64,000 nt of DNA, from the NCBI RefSeq assembly GCF_047948215.1, contig NC_134456.1, forward strand, positions 78,358,515-78,422,514, given 5' to 3'. Position 1 is the first letter of the stretch, and the number at the start of each line of letters is the position of its first letter. Shown here piece by piece: positions 24,245 through 34,389 of this stretch. Under the pieces are notes generated by a model that worked only from the letters and a program-made list of their open reading frames with translations, did not search any database and was not told the DNA's origin. This DNA is from Lycorma delicatula (Eukaryota > Arthropoda > Insecta > Hemiptera > Fulgoridae). Made by a program: the position numbers and the translations under genes.

Positions 24245-24560
24245 ACGTAAGTAGAAGTTGTGCTGCTTCAGTGTACAACGTGATTCTCGAGTATGAATCT
24301 ACTAATGAATTACGGTCTCCAAAGAAAACAAAACCCCGCAGGTCAATTGAGAAAAAGGTGAGATTTTGAGAAAAACGCGATTTGTAAAAAAATTACACGA
24401 ATTTGAATTATTTAGAAATAGTTTAGCGGTGTATTATGTTCTTTGGAAGAGAATTCGGTAATTGTCTTCGACAACGCTTCTTATCATTAAAAGAAAAGAA
24501 TTCCAGCCGTGTTATAGAAAATCAATGATATCAAAATGTGGCTTAGTTCAAAAGGAATAA
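24245..24560 (+). pseudogene. Fossil DDE_3-type transposase
   Basis: In the first part, VYNVILEYESTNELRSPKK followed by a basic PRRSIEKKV and an EKNA-like stretch resembles the DNA-binding/linker region of IS630/Tc1-superfamily transposases annotated with a DDE_3 domain. After a deletion, LEENSVIVFDNASYH (about 24444-24488) carries the central catalytic Asp (GAC at 24470-24472). It is followed, through two in-frame stops, by KKRIPAVL and INDIKMWLSSKGI, the usual continuation in that family. The first and third acidic residues are not visible, so the copy is dead. Confidence 0.65.
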
Positions 24561-24697
24561 TTTAGGTTTAAGTTAATGTTCAATCATTGCAAACGGTTTC
24601 GCGTATTAAAAGTAATTATAGTTCGTATAAAATTGGTTTGACACACAACGCCATATTGGTAAGTCCTGTTTTTATTCGCCTCCTAACGAATATTTTT

Positions 24698-24835
24698 GCC
24701 GGCCTCCGTGGCGCGAGTGGTAACGTCTCGGACTTTAATCCCGTGGTTCCGAGTTGGAATCCCGGTCAGGCATGGGATTTTCATACGCTATAAATCATTC
24801 ATATCATCATCTGAAGCAATGCATTTGTGAATTTT
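24698..24835 (+). repeat. SINE1 copy, nearly intact head
   Basis: Reads GCCGGCCTCCGTGGCGCGAG, TGGTAACGTCTCGGAC, a B-box region GAGTTGGAATCCCGG, TCAGGCATGGGATTTTCATA, then ATAAATCATTCATATCATCA and CTGAAGCAAT. The tail is truncated compared with the copy at 40207. Confidence 0.88.
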
Positions 24836-24960
24836 GTTCTTGCGCTTTTACATAGCAAAGAACGCTAAATGACCAAAAAACGATTGTTTGGTTATATATA
24901 TGTAAAAAAATAAACTAACAAAGGATTTTTTGTTCATTATGTAGGGATATTATTTTCTGT

Positions 24961-24984
24961 GTATTTGGTTATATAACCAAATAC
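24961..24984. repeat. Perfect 24-bp palindrome
   Basis: GTATTTGGTTAT is followed directly by its reverse complement ATAACCAAATAC. It adjoins the (TA)n start of the family C fragment. A hairpin or cruciform could form; no function is implied. Confidence 0.9.
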
Positions 24985-25130
24985 TGTATATATATATATA
25001 AATATATATATATATAAATGTATATATAAACTTTAGTGGTGACGGTGGTTTTGAGGTCTGGGGGATGTGAAACGCGAAGATATGTCGCAATTTTCCGGAA
25101 TTCGAATCATGGTACCCATTACATATTACT
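24985..25130 (+). repeat. Repeat family C, 3'-end fragment
   Basis: (TA)n, then GTGACGGTGGTTTTGAGGTC, TGGGGGATGTGAAACGCGAA and TCGAATCATGGTACCCATTA. The same order appears in reverse at 27285-27380 at the end of a longer family C copy, which identifies this as the 3' end of that element. Confidence 0.75.
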
Positions 25131-27280
25131 ACTTAGCTACTATTAGGAAAAGAAAGGAAATACTAAAGCTACTATAAGAATAATAGCTTTCTTATGAAAT
25201 CTACTTAAAACAGTTTTCTACCCATTTTTTTAAATTTTCAGATCATATTTCACATAAAACCTTCAAATTTACCTGTTATTTTGAGCCCCAAGAATTACAC
25301 TCTGGCTTAATTTTACCGATTGCACAGAAATCAGGTCAAAATCTTTCGCCAGCCGATACTCTTTAACGAAGAATATTTTTCAATCTGTATGAACTTGTTT
25401 CTTTATTTTCACCCTAGAACATGTCTTAAAGGTTATCTTACTTTTTTATGATTACTTTTACCGTAGGTTACGTTATATTAGGTGTTATGTTACCTGTGAT
25501 TCTTCGTGAATCACTCTTTTAATCACTAAATAAAATCAGAACATACTTATTACTTATGAAATTTCATTAATATGTTTATTTAGCAGTCATTTTAGAATTA
25601 AATATTTTTGAAATAATTGAATAAAGTAATCCAAAGTTGTTTCTTTTAAATATTTCCTTAACATTCAATCTGTTTATAACTTCGTTTCTTTTACCCATAT
25701 CTTTTTTACCAATCAGAGCTCCTTCTATGCGATAAGATAATATGCAGAAACATAATCGCATTTCTTCTGAGAGAATGCTGGTTCGAATCTCAGTCAGACG
25801 TTACTCGCTAAAACTTTTCATACAATATTCCAAATGCGCAAGTCGTCAGACCTCTGTAGTTGAATAAACCACGGACAATAAACACGGTTGAATAAACAAA
25901 TTAACAAAAATATTTTTCGTTTTGGATAGCATAATTAATTTTACTCTGTTATAAGTACATGAATGAAAAAAACAAATAATGAATTTAAAAATTAATTACA
26001 TCGGAAAAGTATAATTAATAATATGAGTCGTTAATAAAAAAAACAAATTTTCTTAGAATCCTTTTAATTTTTTTATCTTAAATCTGTTTGAATTATTATT
26101 ATTAAATTAATAATTTTTAATTTCTTAATGACAGCTTATATTTAAGTTTGTACTTTTTAACTAATTAACTTGTGCATTCACTTTATATTTTCTCATCCAG
26201 ATTAATATTTTTTTAAATTTATATTAGAAAGCATTTTTTTATAATTAAAGAAAAATTACGATATTAACTGTTATTCTGATAATTTCAATTATTTCTAAAT
26301 ATATCAAAATATTCTCACCTATTTTATTAAACAAATTAATTTCATGTAATATATTTTTATTTGTGCAAGTTAATCAGTACATTATTTTGGTTATATTATT
26401 ACACAATTTTTTTTAAATAATCTAACAATTACTGATTTTATATTATTTTTTTTTGTTAAAAAAAATTTTTGCTAAGTGATGAAAAGTTACAAAAGCCGTT
26501 GAACATTTTATTCATACAACATAAACGTTTTTCCTTTATTTTATATTTTAAAACTTGATGTATAGAAATAAAAATCATGACGATCTGACAAGATGATTGT
26601 TAAGTATAGTGCAAGAAATGATAGGAAAGTGCAAACGTGTGACAAGTAAACGATTGACGCATTCTAAGTGAGCACGATGGGGGCTCCGAAAATAAGTAAA
26701 TGTAAAATTGGTTCCATTCCAGATGCTGTTCAACGTATTCTTTTTTATTTTTATCAAACCATATAACCGATTTATATCTTATAATAACACAATATTTAAC
26801 TAGAATACATTCTGTTAAATAGATGTTTTGCATTTAAAGAATATATTTATTTTTAAAACAATTATTGTATTAACTTTGACTTATTGTTTTAAGATTAATT
26901 TATTAATTACATTATTATAAGTGAAGTTTTTGTTATTTTGTGGAATCGTAGTAAGAAATGTTGTAATAAAATACCCTTTTCATGGATTTTAAAGACTCCT
27001 TTTAAATTGAATTTCATAAATAATTATTTAAAATTAGAAAAAAATTGCAGTTAAGATTTCTGTAATTCCAGCCTATTTTTAAGATTATATTAAAGTAAAT
27101 AAATGTAAGACTTTAAATTTATAGAACAATTGCTGAAATTCTAACAGTGTATTTCGTGAAACATTCTATATTTTCATTTATATTAATTTAAAGCATATTT
27201 AAATTCGTAAAATCTAGTAGTATTTCAGTTGAAAGAGCTAGAAATATTTCGTGTATTAGGTAGATTTCATAAGAAAGCTA
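25130..27280. other. AT-rich sequence with one weak tRNA-like patch
   Basis: Mostly featureless. Near 25775-25800 GCTGGTTCGAATCTCAGTCA contains a B-box-like GGTTCGAATC followed by GACGTTACTCGCTAAAACTT, possibly a very old SINE1-like relic. Otherwise nothing was recognised. Confidence 0.45.
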
Positions 27281-27284
27281 CCTA

Positions 27285-27965
27285 TTGTAATGGGTACCAT
27301 GATTCGATTTCCAGAAAATTTTTACATATTTTCGCGTTTCACATCTTCCAGACCCCAAAACCACCGTCAACTGAAAAGTTTTTATATACATTTATATATA
27401 TATATATATATTTCACTTACCGAGTTCGTTAACGGCCAAAATCAGACCGTCGGGGTGGAAATGGGAGAGCTTTTTTCGAAAAAAAAAACAAAATATCACT
27501 GTAACTTTACTATTAAGTATCAAATTCGTTTAAAGTTCCTGCTATTCTTTGGATAAAGGCCTAAAACGTATGTGAGTAAAGGTTTATGATATCACCAACC
27601 ACTGGTTCAGGGGGTGGAAAAATGGGGTTTTGAAGACAAAAAATCAAACTTCCGTTAATAGGCACTGCATCGAATAGATTTAAATTGGTCGTTAGTCCTC
27701 TAAAACATTACCTAAAACTTTTGTCTGAAAAAACTTTTGAATTGACTAACCCTTACCGAAAGGGATGTCCAAAATGTTGCTGGAATTGTAAGATGTTAAG
27801 GCTTGTCGTATGCTAAACAGGTGAAACATATTTTCACATAAAACCATTGTCGTATTGAGTAAATTTGAAGTTATTCTTTAAGATGGAAATCTTTTTGAAC
27901 CCTACTTAGCACCGGTGAAATCTACCTCCTCCTTCCGGCGTGTCGAAAGGGATTTTTTTTTTTTT
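27285..27965 (-). repeat. Repeat family C, copy 2 (most complete arrangement)
   Basis: Minus-strand copy. On the plus strand it opens with the 3' end (GGGTACCATGATTCG, CGCGTTTCACATCTTCCAGA, CCACCGTCAACTG), a (TA)n tract, TTCGTTAACGGCCAAAATC, GGGGTGGAAATGGG, one copy of the internal unit (ATATCACCAACCACTGGTTC, TGGTCGTTAGTCCTCTAAAA), CTTGTCGTATGCTAAAC, and ends CACCGGTGAAATCTACCTCC, GTCGAAAGGGATTT. It links the two partial copies at 21675 and 24985 into one consensus order. Confidence 0.8.
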
Positions 27966-27979
27966 TAATTAACTCGTTA

Positions 27980-28200
27980 TAGTATATCAGCTGATTTAGA
28001 AGTCCAGAGTTCTCAGGTGCAAATCCTAATAAAGATTAGTTGTTTTTATTTGAATTTGAATCGTGGATACCGGTGTTCTGGTGGTTGGGTTTCAATTAAT
28101 GACACGTCACAGGAAGTACATCTCTGGTCGGCCTGAGTTAGTTCAAGACTACACATTTACCGGTTCAGTTACATTATACTGCTAATTCGCTAATCACTTT
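27980..28200 (+). repeat. SINE2 copy, 5'-truncated
   Basis: Starts within the head at TATCAGCTGATTTAGAAGTC, keeps the B-box region GGTGCAAATCCTAATAAAG, and the body GATACCGGTGTTCTGGTGGT and TGGGTTTCAATTAATGACAC. The segment after CAGGAAG is rearranged before GGTCGGCCTGAGT. Confidence 0.8.
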
Positions 28201-29125
28201 AATTGTTGATGCGACTATAAATAAAATTTTTTTTAAAAAAACACAAAATAACAAGTAAAAAAAAAGTAAAGTTTTTCGTAACCTATAACTCGAAAAGAAA
28301 TGTTTCAAAAACTTTTTATTAGATCATTTTTGTTCATTTAGTTTTTTTAGATATTGTTTAAAATTAATTTTTGAATTATTTTCTACAAAAAATTTGGTTA
28401 TAATCAGTTATATAAAAAATATTTTCTTTAAAATTATCCTTTCTTTTTAACTGAAAATAAATATTACAGCAAAATTTGTTGTTTAAATTTACGATTGCAT
28501 TTAAAATATCAGTATTAAAAACAACTACTGTAATAACTATTTGAAAAGTTTCATAAAATACGTACCTGTCAATCAACTGATGTCTATTTTGACTAAATAA
28601 TACAAAATAAATCATGATTGCTTTTTCATTATTTGCAATGACAGTCAAATTTAGGAATGATTTTTATTATTAAAATTAGTAAAACCTGAAAAACTTGAAA
28701 TATTTTCATAATTTATTTACTTAGGTTTATTTTGATAATAATTAGTGTTATTATCCGATTTATGAAATACAGGAGCTAATAATTCAATCCGAAAATATAT
28801 TTTTTTATGACTTTTCAAGAAATAATCTTAACAAAATCAAGCAAACGCGATAATTTTTATTTTTATTTTATAGAGAATTCATTTAGCGATCCTGTTTATG
28901 TCCTTTCATTTTATTTCTTTATATTTTTATCAAGATGTTTGTTTCTGCCTTTATTTCTAAAAAATCGGATATTTTTTGTGGCGTTTTTGTGAGGTTATAA
29001 AAATTTTAAACAAAATAAAGCAATAAAGTAAAATTAAAATTAGTTACAACTAATTTTAACCTTAATACTTTTAACCTTCGATTTTCCCTTAATAATTTAT
29101 ATATTCTCACTGAAATTTCATATCG
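28200..29125. other. AT-rich sequence without recognised features
   Basis: No gene, RNA or repeat recognised. Confidence 0.55.
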
Positions 29126-29129
29126 TGTA

Positions 29130-29545
29130 ATGCAGTTTTTTCCTCTCCCCCGAATCGGATTTCATAGTAAATCATAACACAATCTGGGGGAGTGTCCTTT
29201 TACTCTAAAAAGCAGGCTGGATCTTAACTATTAATGCATGCCTTAACTCCCAGAGTAGGGTTATCATGCCCGACTATGTCGTTCCTGTTGCCGCGCCCTA
29301 GGAGCCGGGACTCGTTCTTTATGCCTTGTTTGCCTCAAATGAGAACACCAAAAAAAAGAGCATTTTCACCGGGACTACGTCTTTTCTACAAGAGGACGAG
29401 AGAGTCCCTGCGCCTCTTTACTGCTATCCATCTGTGCATGCACAAACGAATAGCAGCTCAGCAGGAAGCTGTCTCTCATCCTCTCGTTGCCCCAGCAGCC
29501 CTATCCTTCTGTTCAAGGACCCTTGTGATAAAATTAGATATAGAA
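29130..29545 (-). repeat. LINE 3' untranslated region, second copy
   Basis: Plus-strand landmarks GGGGGAGTGTCC, CCGACTATGTCGTTCCTGTT, GAGCCGGGACTCG, TCTTTATGCCTT, CACCGGGACTACG, GAATAGCAGCTCAGCA and CTCATCCTCTCG recur in the same order at 50150-50610. There they lie just beyond the end of a minus-strand LINE reading frame. The 148- and 83-codon open frames here are therefore by-products of GC-rich untranslated sequence and not genes. Confidence 0.7.
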
Positions 29546-29886
29546 CGGAATTTTATCTCATTCGCCAACATATTTAATGTGTATTCAACATGTGTAATGC
29601 AGTTTATGCTTAAATACTATAGCAGAGATGAATCAAACTGCCCTTATATTATATTGACTGTAACTGTTACATTACATTAGGATAACCTGTGAACCTGTAG
29701 TTATTGAAACTAAGTAACCTATTTTCGGTTTCCTAATAACTAAGGTATATTTTAATAATTTTTGTTGGTTAATTTGATAAATGAAAACCATTTCATATAT
29801 TACTTGATCAAAAATTAAAAATTCCAATTATAAAAAAATAAAAAATCTGATGTAAATTATTTACACAGTTATTTCCAACCGTCGTC

Positions 29887-29930
<44 letters not shown>

Positions 29931-30475
29931 AACATTCAAATTGTAGTATTTAAAATAATATCTTTAAAATTATATTCTTTAAATAAAAAGAGTCGTTTTA
30001 AATATTTTATAATGTTTTTTTATTAAGTTAAATTTCGCTAGAATAGTTTTGTTAGTTAAGGAGAGTTTTAATGTAACGGATTAGAACAGATAACTGGTTT
30101 AAACGATAATTAAAATATCCCAGAGTGCAACACAATTGAAGAAAAGGAAATTGAAGGATCATCCATTAACTACAACTTGGTTTGATTTTTAGTAAAATAT
30201 AATGTTAAATAAAGGTATAATGTAAGTTAAATAGAAATCAAATTAGAACTGAAGTTACAAAATCTTAATATTTTGAAGGTAAATTACAATATCTGAACGA
30301 AGTATTGCAGATATCAGAAGTTTACTAATATAAGTAAAGGGTTCTCTCGTGGAAAAACGAAGTCGTCGTGATAAATATGCACCTAATAATTAGAAAATTT
30401 TGCGAAAATATCTGTTTTGAAGTGAAAAGCGGTTTATGGAAACTAAAAGTGAATGATAGGAATAACAAAAATTGA
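29545..30475. other. AT-rich sequence with a (TA)n-(GT)n microsatellite
   Basis: A (TA)n run passes into (GT)n at 29888-29930. Nothing else was recognised. Confidence 0.6.
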
Positions 30476-30477
30476 AT

Positions 30478-30825
30478 GATGCAGACCTCTGAAATGCGGC
30501 GTTACAGGAGGTTGATAAAAGATTAACTGGTTGCTTAAGATGAAGAGGAGAGGAGATAGGTTTTTGGGGAGAATATTATAAAAAAATCAACTGTTTTGAT
30601 GCGACATATAAACACATCGAGGTTTAGATAATTTGCTTTAAGGGTGTGTACAGATTGAAAACTGTTTAAAATGACATAGATTGGAATTTATAAAATACGA
30701 CAAGATAATAAGATAATCTACGATGGGGTATTTATGCTGAGGTACAACTAGCATAGAACAAAACGGAGTAGCTGATAATTAGCCAAATGATTGATGAGAA
30801 TCCTAAAAAAAGGTAAGTAACTAGA
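30478..30825 (+). pseudogene. Possible very old LINE C-terminal relic
   Basis: Piecewise reading gives SEMRRYRRLIKD and a following GENIIKKSTVLM and HINTSRF order. This loosely resembles the W-x-R-x-(M/L)-(L/I)-K-I...T-N-E-E...L-x-T-I...GH-x-x-R-H segment after the reverse transcriptase in one common insect LINE group. Composition is less AT-biased than its flanks. The match is weak and no single frame stays open. Confidence 0.3.
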
Positions 30826-31710
30826 AATAATATTTAAAAATGTATCGGTTTACATGTAACAATGGTGTTTTTTTTTTCAAATTATTTTAATATATAAGTT
30901 CCTAGGTATTTTTGTTACTTTATTACGCAAATGTAAATGGCATAAATATAATATGTTGTTAATGAATGTTCTGGGCATAAATGACAATTTTCAGTTAAAA
31001 AAATTGTGTATACATAATATAAATACATTTTTTTAAAAGTATTTTTGATAGGTTGGCCGATAGGTCACCGATATTTAAATATTTTTAATGAAATTAAATT
31101 AAAAATCTACTACTGAAAAGATCACTTATAAAAAAGCACATTATTGTATGAAAGTGGTAATAAATCCAATTTTGAGGCAAGAAGATTACCTAAATTCCGT
31201 TCGTAAAGAGTGTGAATTAGGCTAGTATCTAGTGAAAGAACTAAGTATTTTTTTCCTGCCAACGGTCCGCCCATGTTCTGTTAAGAAATAAAACTTAACT
31301 TGTTTTCATGACCTTCTTTTTTTAATCATCAAATCTACTTTCTCTTACCCATTCTTGTCAACTCTAATTATTTTTCCTTGAACCTTATAAATACCTTTTA
31401 CCTGGAAGCATTCATCTTTTTTTTTGCACTTAATACACGTACAGACATTTTAACTGAAAAATAATATCTTAATTAAAACTAATAAATCCTGTTCCAACGT
31501 TGTAACTAACGTAAAACGTTTTTTTTTTTTTGTTTTAAAGATCTAGTTTTTTTTTTTAATTATCATATAAAATAATAAATTAAAGAATCTTTTTTAAAAA
31601 GAAAAAAATTCTTATGCAGAAAAATGTATCATTCAATGAAATTTATTTAGTTTCTTTTTTATACTATTATACATTAAGTTGCAATTACTCATTATTATTA
31701 TTATTATTTT
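30825..31710. other. AT-rich sequence without recognised features
   Basis: Nothing supported. Confidence 0.5.
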
Positions 31711-31712
31711 TT

Positions 31713-31795
31713 TAATGCTTTTATTTATAGTCACATCAACAATTATAGTCATTAGCAACTACAGTAACACTATCATGTAGTATTATAAAAACTCA
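31713..31795 (+). repeat. Repeat family D, copy 1
   Basis: TTAATGCTTTTATTTATAGT, CAACAATTATAGTCATTAGC and AGTAACACTATCATGTAGT align with 62447-62525 in the same order. No family was recognised. Confidence 0.7.
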
Positions 31796-32400
31796 TTATT
31801 TTCTTTTTATCTTGTTCAACACTAAAAAAAAAAAATATAGCAGAACTCTTTTTAAGCTAATGAATCTTATTTATTTTACTATCATTCATATTTTTGATCA
31901 TCAAACAATAAATCTCGAAGTTTTATGAGAAGATCATGCAGCTTTCTAAAGTCTCTATATAAAAAATTATACATAATTAAACATCAGTTACAAAATGAAA
32001 CATAAATATCCAACAATGAAATTGATTTATAAATATAGTAAAAGTGTTATGATGATGGTTCAAGGCATGACCTAAATTTGCAAAGGTAAATTAAAAGTAA
32101 AGTACATCCGTTTTTCAAATGTTTTGATTACTTTTTTAGACTGTATCATCTACATTTATAATCAGATTGTAATAAATGTGCGCGAAGATTACGTCATGTA
32201 TAATTGTCCAATTTGTTTTTATGAATGAAGAAAAAAAATTCTATCGTTACTTTATCGTACTCAAAATTTTAAATAAATTTAATTTTTTATAAATTGCAAA
32301 AAAAATGATAAAAAAAGTTACACTTTCATGAGTTTTGCTTCTTTTAATTATTTTTCTAGATTTTACTTTATTAGCTTTTTAAAAAAGCTGATAACACACG
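31795..32400. other. AT-rich sequence without recognised features
   Basis: Nothing supported. Confidence 0.5.
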
Positions 32401-32407
32401 CTTTTTA

Positions 32408-33288
32408 AAAAGCCGATACTCAGCTAAAGCCGCGTTCCGGGTAAGTCCTACAAGAGTGAGTTGTTTCTGATGCACGGTTTACGTACACAACTTAATTTAA
32501 AATATTTGTTAAGTTATTTAAATATAATATTTTTTTCGTTTTTTTCATTGATTCTAAATAAAGCCCGCGCGCATATTACATTTTATTTGAGCAGTTGTGG
32601 CGATACTAGCGGCGACGGCCGTCACTAACTAAACTAATGTAATTTCACAACTTACATAGAATAAATTACACTTATTCTATCGGCAGCTGGTGTAGTCGCG
32701 AGGCTTAACGTACCAGGTACCTAGTCAACCGGGTAGTCGATTTCGCGACACAGCCAGACCGAGTTACTATTTTACACTAAATGTTATTCATTTATTTGAT
32801 TCTACCGCTCACCTGTGACGTCACAACGTAGCAGACAATTACAAAAGTATTTTTTGGGGTGAGGGTGGGATTTTTAAAAATAATTTCGTTTGCAAATATT
32901 TTTTTTTTTTTAATTGTTAACAAATGTGCCTAAGAAAAATATTACATTAATTAGGCCAAATCTCGATATACTGAGGGTGGCTTTGCTCTACAGTCCCAAC
33001 TCCTTGACATTTTAAATTGAAAATTTAATAGCATTAATGCCTCGCATATAGAAGTTATCTGAACACGTTTGGTTACAATCGGTCTAATAGTTTTGAAGCC
33101 ATAAGATCATTTAGAGGCGAAACCGAACACACGTACAAACGAACATTAATATCCGGAAAATTTTTATCCGGTTTTTGGGTTCCTTAGGTGTCAAACCGTC
33201 AAGATCCGTTGAAAACTGCATACGTCTAAATTTGACCGATTACAATACCTTCCCTTCTAGAGCTATAGCGCTATCTAGATGGGAAAGT
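32408..33288 (+). repeat. Repeat family E, copy 1
   Basis: About 880 bp that align along their length with 58428-59330. Landmarks are CAGCTAAAGCCGCG, GTTGTTTCTGATGCACGGTT, CTAGCGGCGACGGCCGTCAC, ATGTAATTTCACAACTTACA, GAGGCTTAACGTACCAGGTA, CGCTCACCTGTGACGTCACA, GAAAATTTAATAGCATTAAT, CATCCGGAAAA-like ATATCCGGAAAATTTT, GGTTCCTTAGGTGTCAAACC and CTTCTAGAGCTATA. A tRNA-like segment lies at about 32688-32755. No coding potential was seen, and I cannot place it in a named class. Confidence 0.85.
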
Positions 33289-33299
33289 AAAATTTACAA

Positions 33300-33382
33300 A
33301 ACTGATAATTAACCAATTTACAGTTTCTGCACTAGTATTGGTTTTTAGATTATCCATTGATCGTGACATTATTTTTTGAAAT

Positions 33383-33433
<51 letters not shown>

Positions 33434-34385
33434 TATACTGATAGTATATGTCAGCATTATTCAGTATTTATTTTAATTTACATCTTTAAAACTGTTTTTC
33501 AATTTTTTTTATGAAATATAAAATACTACTTTAAAAAAGTAATTTTAAAGAATATATCTAAAATTGAAAAATACAAACTGAATTAAATGAACGTGAACGT
33601 TGGAAATATTTTTAGGAATAAATAATATTGGATATCAGTTGTATTATCAAGAATACTAAAATTGGGTCATCCTTTTTTTTAAATTTTATTTAAATGTGTC
33701 TTCATATTACGTAATATATTTCTCATTTTGTTAAAAGTTTATAAAAAAGAAGAATATATATATATTATACGAAATAATTTGTTTTATAATGTTATATTGA
33801 TTTATTTTTTATTATAAACATTCATTTTTTAAGCTTAGCGTTGTGTAGTTTTCGATATTTTTCTTTTACTATTTTTAATATATTTTATACAAGACCTGGT
33901 TATATTTTATTTTTGAATTTTATGTTTGTTAAAAAACGGGAAAAAAAGAGAAAAAGCAATGATAAAAAAGAATAAACCCTTACGTAAAGTTGAACGTGAG
34001 AAAAAGGAAAAAGCAAGGAAGTGCCGGGTGAAGCAAGGAGTTCATAAATTTCTCTTCGCTTTTCTTATAGGCGTCTCTATCTGATCCACTTTAGCTGCAG
34101 TAAAAGGAATCATAGTAGTGCGTCTGATCTCACCCCGTCTAATGTTACTTTTATAACTTATATATACGTACTATTTCTGTATCTTTAAAATTCGTACATA
34201 CAATTCTTTTCTTCGTGCGTACCATATTTATTCGTGATATTTACCCTATATGTTTACTAAAAACAACATAAAAATCCTACATTCTGGTTGTGCTGCAATT
34301 TTTTTCTTTCTTTTAAATATACAAATGGAAAAATAATAATTTACTAAATTTCAATTACAATTTATTAAAATAAATTCGGTGACGC
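33300..34385. other. AT-rich sequence with a (TA)n tract
   Basis: (TA)n at 33384-33429; otherwise featureless. Confidence 0.6.
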
Positions 34386-34389
34386 GGTG

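Noticed and set aside
29234..29680. 148-codon plus-strand open frame, the second longest in the window
   Set aside because: It overlaps a block that recurs at 50150-50610 as the 3' flank of a minus-strand LINE, so it is untranslated repeat sequence read on the wrong strand.
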